Below, in pieces: positions 8,221 through 17,223 of a stretch of DNA of 64,000 nucleotides. Positions within the stretch are counted from its first letter, which is position 1. Every line of letters starts with the position of its first letter. Below the pieces are notes generated by a model. It was not told where the DNA came from. It made no database searches and worked only from the letters and a program-made list of their open reading frames with translations. This DNA comes from JBLWXV01 sp048267245 (GTDB lineage: Bacteria; Bdellovibrionota; Bacteriovoracia; Bacteriovoracales; Bacteriovoracaceae). The position numbers were made by a program, and so were the translations under genes. The DNA lies in NCBI GenBank assembly GCA_048267245.1, contig JBLWXV010000001.1, positions 620,001 through 684,000 on the forward strand. The letters are read 5' to 3'.

Positions 8221-9840
8221 TTAACCTTTTAGCTGGGCTCTTCTTTGAAAGATGTAAGTCTTTTTATTAAGGGCCAAGTTAAGTAGGTCAATTAGAGCGA
8301 CAGTCACTCCAAATTGAAAGACAAAGTAAATTCCAATCGTAAGGGCATGGTCAATGCCCGATTGCCCAATGAAGATGGTTGAAGACCCAAACCAAAGAAA
8401 ACTAGCGCCGGCTAACTTATTCAGGTGGGGCGGGAGCTTGGTCGAGGCAATTAGAAGAATATGCATTACGAAGCCAAGAGTAAACATATAGGCAAGCCCC
8501 CCGTATTCTCCAAAGAGGGTGTAGCCAATACCCCACGGTGTCCATGGCTCACTTAGGAAGTTTTCCTCGATGTGTGTGAAGTCGTAGCTCCGGTAGATTA
8601 AAGGCATCATATTTGAGGTCATGTATTTGGCTTCTGGGAAAGGCTCGCCAATAACCAGGTTATTGTAGATATTTTTAAATGGATAAGTGAGGTTCATATA
8701 TTTGTCTTTTTGCTCCTCATTCCCTTTGATACTTCTAATGCCCACAACATAGTCTAAGACTCCTAATCGTCCCATGATGCCAGAAATAGAGTTTGGCAAT
8801 CTAACTCTATCAAGTGAAAAAAAGAATCGCCCCTGGTTTTGATCTAGAAGGCTGTCCTTTTTCATATTGAGAAAAAGGGCAGGTAATTGATCACTAAAAT
8901 TCTTTTTGACCTCGCGGTTGAAGCCAGAAAAATCTGAAGAAAAAAGGCCATCACAACTCTGGCTTTTCACCCCTCTAAATGCATTGCCCATATAAAATGC
9001 GCAAAGGCTAACTAGTGCAAAGCCCAAAATGGGAAGAATAATACTTTTGATACTGAAGCGCTTACTAAAAGGGTAGAGGGCATAGACGATAGTTGAAAGA
9101 ATGAGAAACATTCTCATTCCTCCTCCCCTAGAGCCTTGTAGAACGGTGTAGATAATATAAGTAAGAGAAAAGGCGGCTAAAAATGCCATCTCCTTCTTTG
9201 TGAGCTTATTCCATCTTGATACCCCCAAGAAGCAAATGACGTAGAAGACCATGTCTGCTGAGAAGAAGTGAATGAGCCACGACCCTTTCACATTTGCTTT
9301 GGTGCAATTGGCAGAAGCACTCATACCCATAAAAAGTGTAAAGTAGCACTCTGTTAAAATGACGAGAGTGGAAGCGATAGTGAGAGGGATGATAGGTAGA
9401 TTACTTAATTTAGGTGGGGATTGTTCAAATTTGGCCGGAAAAACTGCTTCGCATGCAAAAACTCCCAAGATAATAGCAATTAAACCGGCAAGGGCATAGC
9501 CTAGTCCATTGTTAATAACCGCACTATCCCAATAATAAGGAAAAAGAACATATAGATTATTTAAGTCCTCTGGAACAGAGATAAAGTATTGAAGCATTCT
9601 TCCTGTGAAAGAAAAAAGTACGAAGATAGCAATCATGCTAATTGATAGAAAGGCTAACTTATTCTTTGAATAGCTTATAGCTAAAGCCATTGTGGCACAT
9701 ATTAAGAGAGCATAAACTAATGTTAAGCTGTTGGTGTAGCCGTAGCTTTTAAATCCTAGAAAACAGACTGCATAGACTGGGAGAAGTACTAGAAAAGGAA
9801 GCCTTGTAAGATTTAAAAGGGACTGTGAATATTTATTCAT
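8221..9840 (-). CDS. Wzy-like O-antigen/oligosaccharide repeat polymerase
   Basis: A 539-residue membrane protein with roughly 11-13 hydrophobic segments and one large soluble loop (residues about 280-400). The GSRGGGMRMF block after a hydrophobic segment is the Arg-rich periplasmic-loop feature commonly seen in O-antigen polymerases. It would link lipid-borne repeat units in the periplasm. It ends 3 bases from the convergent radical SAM gene and is transcribed alone. A second Wzy candidate lies at 39857-41194, so this one may serve a different glycan. Polymerases are poorly conserved, so the assignment rests on topology and context. Confidence 0.6.
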   Translation of the reverse strand: MNKYSQSLLNLTRLPFLVLLPVYAVCFLGFKSYGYTNSLTLVYALLICATMALAISYSKNKLAFLSISMIAIFVLFSFTGRMLQYFISVPEDLNNLYVLFPYYWDSAVINNGLGYALAGLIAIILGVFACEAVFPAKFEQSPPKLSNLPIIPLTIASTLVILTECYFTLFMGMSASANCTKANVKGSWLIHFFSADMVFYVICFLGVSRWNKLTKKEMAFLAAFSLTYIIYTVLQGSRGGGMRMFLILSTIVYALYPFSKRFSIKSIILPILGFALVSLCAFYMGNAFRGVKSQSCDGLFSSDFSGFNREVKKNFSDQLPALFLNMKKDSLLDQNQGRFFFSLDRVRLPNSISGIMGRLGVLDYVVGIRSIKGNEEQKDKYMNLTYPFKNIYNNLVIGEPFPEAKYMTSNMMPLIYRSYDFTHIEENFLSEPWTPWGIGYTLFGEYGGLAYMFTLGFVMHILLIASTKLPPHLNKLAGASFLWFGSSTIFIGQSGIDHALTIGIYFVFQFGVTVALIDLLNLALNKKTYIFQRRAQLKG

Positions 9841-10095
9841 GGATGAAGCTCGTACTCTTGTGCTTTGGTGTTCGCGCTAGCAGCTCGAGTACCTTCCTTT
9901 TGATTAATTATTGTTTTTATTCGCGAGTCTAATGGAGAATATGCCAGTTGCCTATTCGATTGACTCTGAATCGTATTTCTTAGTCGCGTCATTGTTACTT
10001 TAAGTCGGTGAGTCTGCTGCGCTATGGCAGTAAACAATTCTAGATTATTGCTTCAATCTTAGCTAGAATGCCTGCTTGTCAATGAGGAGATTTAC

Positions 10096-10812
10096 ATGAC
10101 ACGAGTCGGAGAAGGCATTGAGGCGGCTAACGCACGTTGGACATTTGGAGGGGAAATCCCTAAGTCATTTAACAAGCATGTAGAGCGATCAGTCCCACTC
10201 TATCTCGAAGGGCATGAGCTCATTTGCAAATTGAGCGACTTCTTTGTGCATGACAACTCAATTTGTTATGAGTTGGGAACTTCAACAGGAGTATTGCTCC
10301 AAAAGCTCGCCCTTCATCATCAAGATAGAAAGAATATTAAGTGGCATGGCCTTGATTGTGAAAAAAACATGATTGAACAGGCTTGCAATGATCTTAATCC
10401 TGAACTCAAGAATGTTTCTTTTTCTCACGAAGATATTGTCACTTATCCATACGAGAAGTCGGACCTTATTGTCTCTTACTACACTATTCAATTTGTGCCC
10501 CCTTATCAGCGCCAAGACCTTTTTGATCGCATCTATGAGTCGCTCAATTGGGGAGGCGCATTTATTCTCTTTGAGAAGGTGAGAGCGGCAGATGCTCGCT
10601 TTCAGGACTATATGACTGCTATTTATAATGACTATAAGACCGATCAGGGTTATACGGACGAACAAATTATGTCCAAGTCACGCAGCTTGAAAAGGGTGCT
10701 TGAGCCTTTTTCTTCACAGGGAAATTACGACTTCCTACAAAGGGCCGGTTTTAAGGATTATATGACAATAATAAAATATGCTTGCTTTGAAGGAATTCTA
10801 GCAATTAAGTAA
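10096..10812 (+). CDS. CmoA-like class I methyltransferase
   Basis: A 238-residue protein strongly resembling the tRNA-wobble enzyme CmoA. It has an FNKHVERSVPLY segment (about 25-36), CYELGTSTGVL as motif I, YYTIQFVPPYQRQ, ESLNWGGAFILFEK and the C-terminal RAGF block. CmoA converts SAM to carboxy-SAM using prephenate. The segment that carries the carboxy-SAM-binding Arg in E. coli (KRxxLEN, from memory) reads KSRSLKRVLE here, so carboxy-SAM synthesis should not be assumed. A strong ribosome site (TGAGGAGA, 10083-10090) precedes the ATG. The next gene, a putative sugar methyltransferase, starts 13 bases downstream, so the pair probably act together on a glycan. Confidence 0.75.
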   Translation: MTRVGEGIEAANARWTFGGEIPKSFNKHVERSVPLYLEGHELICKLSDFFVHDNSICYELGTSTGVLLQKLALHHQDRKNIKWHGLDCEKNMIEQACNDLNPELKNVSFSHEDIVTYPYEKSDLIVSYYTIQFVPPYQRQDLFDRIYESLNWGGAFILFEKVRAADARFQDYMTAIYNDYKTDQGYTDEQIMSKSRSLKRVLEPFSSQGNYDFLQRAGFKDYMTIIKYACFEGILAIK

Positions 10813-10825
10813 TCGAGAGTGCATT

Positions 10826-11959
10826 GTGGAAATGAGACTAGACCTTAGAAATGAGTTAAATTCTTATGTCAAAATTGCAAGTACAATTGGATTAGACGGC
10901 AAGAAGTACTTGGATCAAAATGCTGACCTCGACGACAAGTGGAAGGAGTTGGTCAGCGTTGAGGCGAGGAAGCTTTTTTTTGATAATGGGGATCTTAACT
11001 TTGGCAACTTGGAGAAATTTAGACGTGAAAATATCTTCGTGTCTGATATTTATCCGGTCACTGACTACTCGAATCTGTCACCTCTAAGACCGTTTGTTGA
11101 TCTGTTAAAAAAACCGAGCAATTTTCTAAAAATCATAAAGGACTATGCCAAAGAACTTATTCACGGAACATGTATCGGCAATAGACGACTTCTACGAGAA
11201 ATCCTCTCAGTCCTTGAAGCAGAGGGGGCGCTAGATATTTTAGAGAAATACCCTGCAAACAAGACTCCCGGAAATCCCTATATTTTTAAATATAAAGGCT
11301 ATTTTTATAATTATCGCTGGGCCAGACACATCTATTTCACCAATTTAGTGAGAAAGTACTTAAAAGCCGATATTGAGAGTGAAAAAACATTCATTTCGAT
11401 GGACATTGGCTGCAGTTACGGCATCTTTCCTTATATGTTTAAGTCTGAATTTCCCAAGACAACCCAGGTTCTCTTGGACTTCCCCGATCAACTCATTTTG
11501 GCAAAATATTTCCTAGGCTCGCTTTTTCCGGAAGCAAAGATCAAGAACTCCTATGAATTTCGAGAAAAAGGGAAAATTACAAGAGAAGATATTGAGTCTT
11601 TGGACTTTTTCTTTTTAACCATTAATGATTTTGATATGGTTGAAGAGGGAGCAATTGATATGGTCTCTAACTTCTTTTCTTTTGGTGAAATGCGAAGAGA
11701 GTGGTTTGAGAAATATATGGAAAGCAAGGCTTTTAAGGGTACTAGGTACTTGTTCACAGTTAATCGCTTTGAATCTAGCCCACGATTTGAACCAACTTAC
11801 GATACAGATCTTACTATTCGTGATTACCCTCTACATAAGTTTGACAAGAAATTCTTCGCCATCAATCCTATATATCCATACTATGTAGTTCCTAAACTAT
11901 TTAGATACGAGATGAAGCCACTTTCCTCTCAGTATTTTGACTTTATTGGAAAGCGCTAG
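10826..11959 (+). CDS. Putative sugar O-methyltransferase
   Basis: A 377-residue protein with a helical N-terminal half and a Rossmann methyltransferase half. Motif I is SMDIGCSYG near 191-199, followed by VLLDFPDQLILAK, in which the acidic Asp would contact the SAM ribose. It looks like the putative sugar O-methyltransferase family found in surface-glycan loci. The start is GTG at 10826, 6 bases after GAGAG; ATG at 10832 is an alternative. It follows the CmoA-like gene by 13 bases on the same strand and ends 6 bases from a convergent acyltransferase. The acceptor is unknown. Confidence 0.65.
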   Translation: MEMRLDLRNELNSYVKIASTIGLDGKKYLDQNADLDDKWKELVSVEARKLFFDNGDLNFGNLEKFRRENIFVSDIYPVTDYSNLSPLRPFVDLLKKPSNFLKIIKDYAKELIHGTCIGNRRLLREILSVLEAEGALDILEKYPANKTPGNPYIFKYKGYFYNYRWARHIYFTNLVRKYLKADIESEKTFISMDIGCSYGIFPYMFKSEFPKTTQVLLDFPDQLILAKYFLGSLFPEAKIKNSYEFREKGKITREDIESLDFFFLTINDFDMVEEGAIDMVSNFFSFGEMRREWFEKYMESKAFKGTRYLFTVNRFESSPRFEPTYDTDLTIRDYPLHKFDKKFFAINPIYPYYVVPKLFRYEMKPLSSQYFDFIGKR

Positions 11960-11965
11960 ATTCAT

Positions 11966-12556
11966 CTAATTTCTGGTTTTCAGATATTTGGCAGGAATCC
12001 CTCCAAATATCTGGAAATCTGGTACGCTTTTATTTACTACACTTCCGGCTGCAATAATGGCGCCTTCTCCGATAGTCACTGAGGGAAGGACGGTAACATT
12101 GGCACCTAGCCAGGCATTTTTCTTGATTATAATTTTTCCGGCACTATGGCCTTGCTTAATAATGGGGATATTCTTATCTGAGAAGATATGATTCGCCGCT
12201 CTTAGGGTTGTATTGGGACCAATGAGGACATTCTCACCAATGAGTATCGATCCCCCTTTGTCCGCATTAAGCATGACGCCACTATTGAGCTTGACGTTGT
12301 CTGCTATTACTAATTTTGAAGTCGAATCCTTATCCTGTGCTAATAGCTGACAGTTATTGCCACAAGAGAAGCCTTTTCCAATAGAGATATTCTCGAGCCT
12401 AGAGATAATACACCCTCTTGGGAGATAGATACCCTGTGAGGAAAAGAGTTGAAGGCGAGCAGAAAAGCTCTGTAGAGATTCCTTAATATTATGATAAAGA
12501 AATTTTGCCAATTTGAATGGGGAAGATATCATTTCTGTGAAATCCATTTGATCCAA
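11966..12556 (-). CDS. Left-handed beta-helix (hexapeptide) acyltransferase
   Basis: A 196-residue protein dominated by hexapeptide repeats ([LIV]-G-x4). Readable turns include ISIGKGFSCG, ILIGENVLIGPNTTLRA, IIKKNAWLGANVTVLPSV and TIGEGAIIAAGSVVNKSV. The final FGGIPAKYLK is the classic ending of the maa/WbbJ/galactoside O-acetyltransferase group. The histidine in AANHIF (about 117-122) fits the catalytic position. Trimeric and cytoplasmic by family, it would acetylate a sugar hydroxyl or amine using acetyl-CoA. It is the last gene of the minus operon 15293-11966 and overlaps its upstream methyltransferase by 28 bases. Confidence 0.85.
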   Translation of the reverse strand: MDQMDFTEMISSPFKLAKFLYHNIKESLQSFSARLQLFSSQGIYLPRGCIISRLENISIGKGFSCGNNCQLLAQDKDSTSKLVIADNVKLNSGVMLNADKGGSILIGENVLIGPNTTLRAANHIFSDKNIPIIKQGHSAGKIIIKKNAWLGANVTVLPSVTIGEGAIIAAGSVVNKSVPDFQIFGGIPAKYLKTRN

Positions 12557-13437
12557 GGGCCATCAGCATTCTTTTTAAAATATTGGAACATTAAGATATC
12601 GATGAGTTGAGCAAGCTTGAATCTCTTTTTTGATACGAGAAAGTAGAATGCTTTAGAGAGTAGGCGCCCCCTCAAATTTAGGAGCTTGCTTTCATTATTA
12701 AAAACCTCATGCCCAAAGGAGGAGGTTTGAATCGTGTGCCACTTGAGTTTTTCACCAAGATGCTGCAGCGATCTTTCAGAAAAAAACAAAGTGTGCGGAA
12801 AGACGTTTGGTTTTACTTTGTCATCTCGATTGGGGACTTCGATATAAATGAGGCCACCTTTTTTGACTGCTTTACTTACTTTTAAAAGAAATTCTTCAGC
12901 GTCGATAACGTGTTCAAGGACATGGTTGAGAAAGACGATGTCGTAGGTATCTTGCTTTAGTGAGTCAAGCTCAACTAGTGTGGCTTTAATACTTCTGTGT
13001 GTATTAATAATATTTTGGGCTTTGTGGGGGTCTAGCTCAATGAAGTTGTACTCAACATCGTAGTCTTTAAAGTACTTCTTCAAGCCATTTGCAATATTCC
13101 CACTTCCTGCACCAATGTCTAAAACGGTGAGACTTTGATCCTGAACACTGCGAGCTTTGAAGTAGCGATAAATAGAGCGAACTCTAAAGCGGTCTTGATT
13201 TTGGTTGTGGTTGTCGAGCAATGGATTTGACGTTACTTTTTCCCAGTAATGTCCATCTGAGTAAAAACGATCAATTTCTGATTGCTCAACCATCGGGAAT
13301 ATTTCGCCATAGCCACATGTTGCGCAAGAGAGAATGCAGTCAATTTTAAATCTCTCAACAGGAGCTTGGGCCCCCTTGCAAGGGTAAGGTAACTTCGTTA
13401 GTTCTTCACTAGAACAAAGTTTGCATTTTAAAGTCAA
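12529..13437 (-). CDS. Class I methyltransferase with N-terminal Cys cluster
   Basis: A 302-residue protein. The N-terminus carries CxxC pairs, Cys5/Cys8 and Cys38/Cys41 (with Cys34), resembling the zinc-binding module that precedes sugar C-methyltransferases. Motif I is VLDIGAGSGNIA at about 105-116, and HVLEHVIDAEEFL and VKKGGLIYIEVPN follow, placing it in the Methyltransf_23 group. Both flanking overlaps (4 bases with the dioxygenase gene, 28 with the acyltransferase gene) mark a tight operon. The substrate is probably a nucleotide sugar or lipid-linked sugar. C-methylation is suggested only by the Cys-rich N-terminus. Confidence 0.75.
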   Translation of the reverse strand: MTLKCKLCSSEELTKLPYPCKGAQAPVERFKIDCILSCATCGYGEIFPMVEQSEIDRFYSDGHYWEKVTSNPLLDNHNQNQDRFRVRSIYRYFKARSVQDQSLTVLDIGAGSGNIANGLKKYFKDYDVEYNFIELDPHKAQNIINTHRSIKATLVELDSLKQDTYDIVFLNHVLEHVIDAEEFLLKVSKAVKKGGLIYIEVPNRDDKVKPNVFPHTLFFSERSLQHLGEKLKWHTIQTSSFGHEVFNNESKLLNLRGRLLSKAFYFLVSKKRFKLAQLIDILMFQYFKKNADGPWIKWISQK

Positions 13438-14411
13438 AAATTTTCCCCTGATTGAATTGAGCCCTTTGGGATAAAAGAGTTTTGGTAGCTACTAAGTGCA
13501 TTCACTATAGAAGGGTTAACCTTATAATATTTCGAGTGACCAACTTTGTTAAAAGAGAGAGGGCTAAATACGGCAAATCCAAGATCTCGATACCCGACTT
13601 TGGGCAGGCAAGCCCGGTGTAAACCTTTCGTATCTTCAATAATGACTGTTCCTTTTTTCACAATGCTTTTAATCGTTTGCAAGCGGTTAGCTTGGCAGAA
13701 ATTGTTAATCTCTTCTTCACTAAAATAGGGTCTTTCATAAAAACCGCCTAGCTTGTGAGAGCCGAGCACGTATTCGTGAGGGCCATTTTCTTCGTTACAA
13801 TCATTGAAGAAGAAAAAGGCTTTGAGAATAAAGTCCTTTTCGTTGCGGTCCCTGTGCCAATTGTGATTCATTACCATATATTGAGAAGGGTAGTTACGGC
13901 GAATATAAGCTTCTCTGAGGTAGGGACGTAGACCCATGTAGCTCTCTACAATTTGTAAGATAAAAGGGTTGAGCCACAGGTTGAAGTCTTCCAGAGAATC
14001 CTGCGCGATGTATTGTTTAACCACGCTTGGCTTAAAGTCGCTCAGAACTTCTGGATAGCTTTTTCCTTGTACATGTTCGAGATCAAAAGCCACTCCTTTA
14101 GCCTTGTACTGAGCTGGACTACCGGAGAACTTTTTCTCAATGAGTTCTCTATGAACCTCATTGTTTTGATCGACGAGGTTTTGTCCGAAACAGGGGAGTT
14201 CAAAGTCAAAAGAACTCAGGCGCTCTTCAATTCTTTTTGAAATAGACTCTACTTGTTCAGGAGGAATGGCGTTAGGTATAATGCAAAACCCATCTTTTTT
14301 AAGACTTCTTAGGTAATCCTGTTGTTGGGGATTTAGATTGATGTCGCTCTTTAGATGAGCGTATAAGCGGTCTGCATACTTAAGCTTTTTAAGTTGTTCC
14401 ATGATGGCCAT
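13434..14411 (-). CDS. Phytanoyl-CoA dioxygenase (PhyH) family oxygenase
   Basis: A 325-residue Fe(II)/2-oxoglutarate oxygenase. The facial triad is visible as HRD (His186, Asp188) and a distal His265 in KGLHRACLP, with the intervening FFFFNDCNEENGPHEYVLGSHK block typical of PhyH proteins. By family it hydroxylates, or oxidatively modifies, an organic substrate in the cytoplasm. In O-antigen loci the target is presumably a sugar or an acyl substituent, but this is not shown. It sits between the RmlD-like reductase (9-base gap) and the methyltransferase (4-base overlap). A second 2OG oxygenase of another subfamily occurs at 32987-33817. Confidence 0.85.
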   Translation of the reverse strand: MAIMEQLKKLKYADRLYAHLKSDINLNPQQQDYLRSLKKDGFCIIPNAIPPEQVESISKRIEERLSSFDFELPCFGQNLVDQNNEVHRELIEKKFSGSPAQYKAKGVAFDLEHVQGKSYPEVLSDFKPSVVKQYIAQDSLEDFNLWLNPFILQIVESYMGLRPYLREAYIRRNYPSQYMVMNHNWHRDRNEKDFILKAFFFFNDCNEENGPHEYVLGSHKLGGFYERPYFSEEEINNFCQANRLQTIKSIVKKGTVIIEDTKGLHRACLPKVGYRDLGFAVFSPLSFNKVGHSKYYKVNPSIVNALSSYQNSFIPKGSIQSGENF

Positions 14412-14420
14412 GCCTTATCT

Positions 14421-15293
14421 CTACTCTGCGTAGAGAGGGTCTTCGATTAGAAGGTCTTTGATCTGTTCATCCCAAGTGGGCGGGGTAAAGTGGGCCATTT
14501 TTTGAAATCGCTCTGAGTTTAAAGAACGGTCGATAAAGAGCTCTGATTCGGGAGTAATCTCTTTCTTGAGGTTATAAATCTCATTTACCCGACACAGTAA
14601 ATCGTGTTTGGAGATAACAGGAGAAGAGATGTGATACAGCCCTGAGTACTCTGGGGTGAGTAGATATTTTTCAATAATCTTAGAAAGGGTTTGGGTGGTA
14701 TACCCAGTGTAGGACACATTCTTATAGCCCTTAAGCTTTTGCTCGGAAAGAAACCACTCGATAAGACTCTTATTGCCGGTAATTTCTTTGCCGATAATAG
14801 AAGTACGTATAGTGAAGATATTTTCTTTATCCTTTATTTCACCGAGTAGCTTGCTGAGTCCATAGAGATCGTCTGCATCGGGAAGGTCGTCTTCGGTGTA
14901 GTTGCCCTTTGTTCCTTTAAAGACACAGTCGGTACTAAGGAGAATGAGCCTTAGACCAAGTCTGGTGCACAGCTCACCTAGCCGTTGTGGGAAGAGAGCG
15001 TTTATGCCGATGGCGACAGTATGGAGTTTAGAGTTTTCAAGTTGCTTGACGATACCGGCGCAATTGATGACAACGTCGGGGCGGTAAAGATGAACAACTT
15101 TAGCGACCTGGCCAAAGTCGACCACATCAATGCCTGAAAAAACCTTAACTTCGCTCTTTTGAAATGCGTTAGTAAGTTTTGGCGGAGCTACGTCTCTACG
15201 AATGGTCACGGCCGTTTCGTGGTTTTTAGACAACGAGAGGGCCAACCTATGTCCAAGCATTCCCGTTCCGCCAATAATTAGTACTCTAGCCAT
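14421..15293 (-). CDS. RmlD-like SDR sugar reductase (WbvR-like)
   Basis: A 290-residue SDR of the dTDP-4-dehydrorhamnose-reductase group. GGTGMLG at 8-14 binds the nucleotide, VVINCAGIVKQ is conserved at 74-84, STDCVF follows, and Tyr144/Lys148 form the YxxxK pair. It lacks RmlA/B/C partners nearby, so it is unlikely to make rhamnose. Its resemblance to WbvR-type reductases suggests it could supply the reduction step missing from the CapE-type dehydratase and 2-epimerase pair at 33929-36108, giving a UDP-2-acetamido-2,6-dideoxy-L-hexose. It heads a four-gene minus operon. Confidence 0.75.
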   Translation of the reverse strand: MARVLIIGGTGMLGHRLALSLSKNHETAVTIRRDVAPPKLTNAFQKSEVKVFSGIDVVDFGQVAKVVHLYRPDVVINCAGIVKQLENSKLHTVAIGINALFPQRLGELCTRLGLRLILLSTDCVFKGTKGNYTEDDLPDADDLYGLSKLLGEIKDKENIFTIRTSIIGKEITGNKSLIEWFLSEQKLKGYKNVSYTGYTTQTLSKIIEKYLLTPEYSGLYHISSPVISKHDLLCRVNEIYNLKKEITPESELFIDRSLNSERFQKMAHFTPPTWDEQIKDLLIEDPLYAE

Positions 15294-15314
15294 AGTTTTA
15301 CCGTCATCTCAAAA

Positions 15315-15342
15315 TTGTAGATTATGCACCCTACTTTAGAAT
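15315..15342 (+). promoter_or_regulatory. Candidate promoter for the ABC flippase operon
   Basis: TTGTAG at 15315-15320 and TAGAAT at 15337-15342 are separated by 16 bases. The pair lies in the 134-base divergent gap upstream of the ABC transporter gene at 15428, leaving a leader of about 80 bases. It is supported by sequence match only. Confidence 0.3.
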
Positions 15343-15381
15343 AAAGGCCGAGCTTCATCAATAGATCGCGTGCTGGAGGCT

Positions 15382-15413
15382 AAAACATGTTTTCTTTTTT
15401 CCAGAAAAAAAAG
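15382..15413 (+). promoter_or_regulatory. Leader with palindrome and A/T-run hairpin
   Basis: Two adjacent symmetrical elements lie in the leader of the ABC transporter gene. One is the perfect 12-base palindrome AAAACATGTTTT (15382-15393). The other is CTTTTTT (15394-15400) paired with AAAAAAG (15407-15413) across a short loop. The run of T on the plus strand could act as a weak attenuator, or the palindrome as a protein site. Low G+C makes chance occurrence quite possible. Confidence 0.2.
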
Positions 15414-15427
15414 GTATAAGTTGAGCT

Positions 15428-17218
15428 ATGTACAATTCCAAGAACCGTAGTACGGCACATAGCATTCTCCGGCTTATTCGAGAGGTCTTAGGTAGAGACC
15501 CGCTGCTAAGCACTATTTCAATGACTCTATTCATTGTGCTGAGTGCTATGGAAGCTGTCTCCGTTTTTTCGATGATTCCTATTATTGAGCTTCTGAGTGA
15601 CTCGAGTACTACTTCTAAGTACACGCATATGATAAATGAGGCTTTTAGCTTCGTTAATTTTGAGCCCTCACTTAAAAACTACTTTATTTTCTTTTGCGTA
15701 GTCATTTTGGCGAAGGCCATTACGCGCTTTTTGGGAAAATTTTTTACACTTAAAACGCAGGTTCGTTTTGAGCGTCACTTTTCAACACTATTGATGGAAG
15801 AGCTACTCCTTGCAAGAGGGCGCTTTGTTGAGAAGTACTCTCATGGCCATATGACGAACTTAATTTCTAATGAAGTTAAGAAGGTTGGCGATTGCCTCTA
15901 CTACCTCTTTGACTTCGTTTCTGTCTTCTTGCGCTTTATCTTTTACGGGCTGGTCTTTATAGAGCTATCTGTCGAATTAACACTTGTGGTTGCCGGATTG
16001 AGTGTTCTTCTTATTGTCCCATCCTTTTTGATTACAAAGAGAGTGCACTTCTATAGTAAGAAGAGAATCTCCTTAACCAGTGACCTCAACGAATTTGTCA
16101 TTCAGGTATTTTCAAATATCTTACAGATAAAAGCCTTTGTTGCTGAAAAGTTTTTTTCTAAGAAATACGTTCAAAAAATTAATGACTACACACACGTTCA
16201 TAGCCTTGTTCGTCTGCTTAGTGACCTCACATCGATTGTCTTCGAGCCCATTGGGGTGTTAGTTGTTTTTGTTGTTGTCTTCTTGGCGTTGAACTATTTT
16301 AAAATGAACTTTGCAGAAGTGCTTGTGGTTCTCTACACTTTACGCACGGCCATACCATTACTCAATCAAATGGTGGGATATTTTCAAGTCGTCATCTCGA
16401 GTACGCCCAGCTACGACCTTATTAGTTCGATTATTGAGGAAGCGGGTGCGAACCAGGAAAATTATGCAGGAGAAGAACTCAACTGCTCCGTTGATTGTAT
16501 AGAGTTTAGCGATGTCTCTTTTGCTTACGACAAGCGAATGGTTATAGATCAAGTAAGCTTTAGCCTAAATAAAGGAAGCTTTATAGCTCTGGTTGGTCCC
16601 TCTGGAAGTGGAAAGACGACACTCCTGAAACTTGTCATGGGCTTTATTCCACCTACAGAGGGAAGTATTTTGGTCAATGGTAAGCCTCTGACTGAGCTGA
16701 GCGTGATCAGCTGGAGAAACCACATCGGGTTAGTATCTCAAAATCCAATTTTACTAAGAGCTTCGCTCAAAGAGAATATTGCTTTTGGAAGAGGCGATAA
16801 TATCGAAAAGGATAGGCTCGACAGTGCTGTTGAGTTCTCAGATCTCTCTTCGGTGATCAAAAATCTAGAGAATGGTCTAGAGACAAATGTTGGAATTGGT
16901 GGAAGTGGTCTCTCAGGTGGACAGGGACAAAGAGTTGCTATTGCCAGGGCCCTCTATCATAACTCAGATGTAATGTTGTTAGATGAGCCAACCAGTTCGC
17001 TGGATAATCACTCAGAGAAACTTATTTTAGATACAATCAATCACCTTCGTAAAAACAAAACAGTTATTCTCATTACTCACGATCTTGAACTTGTAAAAGA
17101 TTGTGATCAAATTTATGTGATGGAATCGGGGAAAATTGTTGAGTCTGGGAATTATTCGGCACTGATTGAAAAAAGAGACTTCTTTTACCGTCTTAAAATG
17201 AACGAACTAGAGAGATAG
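15428..17218 (+). CDS. PglK/MsbA-type ABC exporter (lipid-linked glycan flippase)
   Basis: A 596-residue half-transporter with a membrane domain (residues about 25-330) followed by an ATPase domain. Walker A is GPSGSGKTT at 390-398, the Q-loop Gln is 438, the signature LSGGQ is at 495-499, Walker B is VMLLDE at 515-520 and the switch His is 551, so all catalytic elements are intact. By family it exports a lipid or flips a lipid-linked oligosaccharide, as PglK does. It leads the plus-strand pseudaminic-type genes, 5 bases before the PseC fusion, which suggests that its cargo carries that sugar. No strong ribosome site is seen (AAGG lies 13 bases upstream). Confidence 0.85.
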   Translation: MYNSKNRSTAHSILRLIREVLGRDPLLSTISMTLFIVLSAMEAVSVFSMIPIIELLSDSSTTSKYTHMINEAFSFVNFEPSLKNYFIFFCVVILAKAITRFLGKFFTLKTQVRFERHFSTLLMEELLLARGRFVEKYSHGHMTNLISNEVKKVGDCLYYLFDFVSVFLRFIFYGLVFIELSVELTLVVAGLSVLLIVPSFLITKRVHFYSKKRISLTSDLNEFVIQVFSNILQIKAFVAEKFFSKKYVQKINDYTHVHSLVRLLSDLTSIVFEPIGVLVVFVVVFLALNYFKMNFAEVLVVLYTLRTAIPLLNQMVGYFQVVISSTPSYDLISSIIEEAGANQENYAGEELNCSVDCIEFSDVSFAYDKRMVIDQVSFSLNKGSFIALVGPSGSGKTTLLKLVMGFIPPTEGSILVNGKPLTELSVISWRNHIGLVSQNPILLRASLKENIAFGRGDNIEKDRLDSAVEFSDLSSVIKNLENGLETNVGIGGSGLSGGQGQRVAIARALYHNSDVMLLDEPTSSLDNHSEKLILDTINHLRKNKTVILITHDLELVKDCDQIYVMESGKIVESGNYSALIEKRDFFYRLKMNELER

Positions 17219-17223
17219 ATACT

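Noticed and set aside
9837..10037. A 66-codon minus-strand frame overlapping the Wzy start by 4 bases (ATGA).
   Set aside because: The predicted peptide is low in hydrophobic core residues, has no recognisable motif and fills a divergent promoter gap; a chance frame is more likely.
10096..10812. Housekeeping CmoA for tRNA modification.
   Set aside because: No CmoB beside it, altered residues in the expected carboxy-SAM segment, and a sugar methyltransferase as partner.
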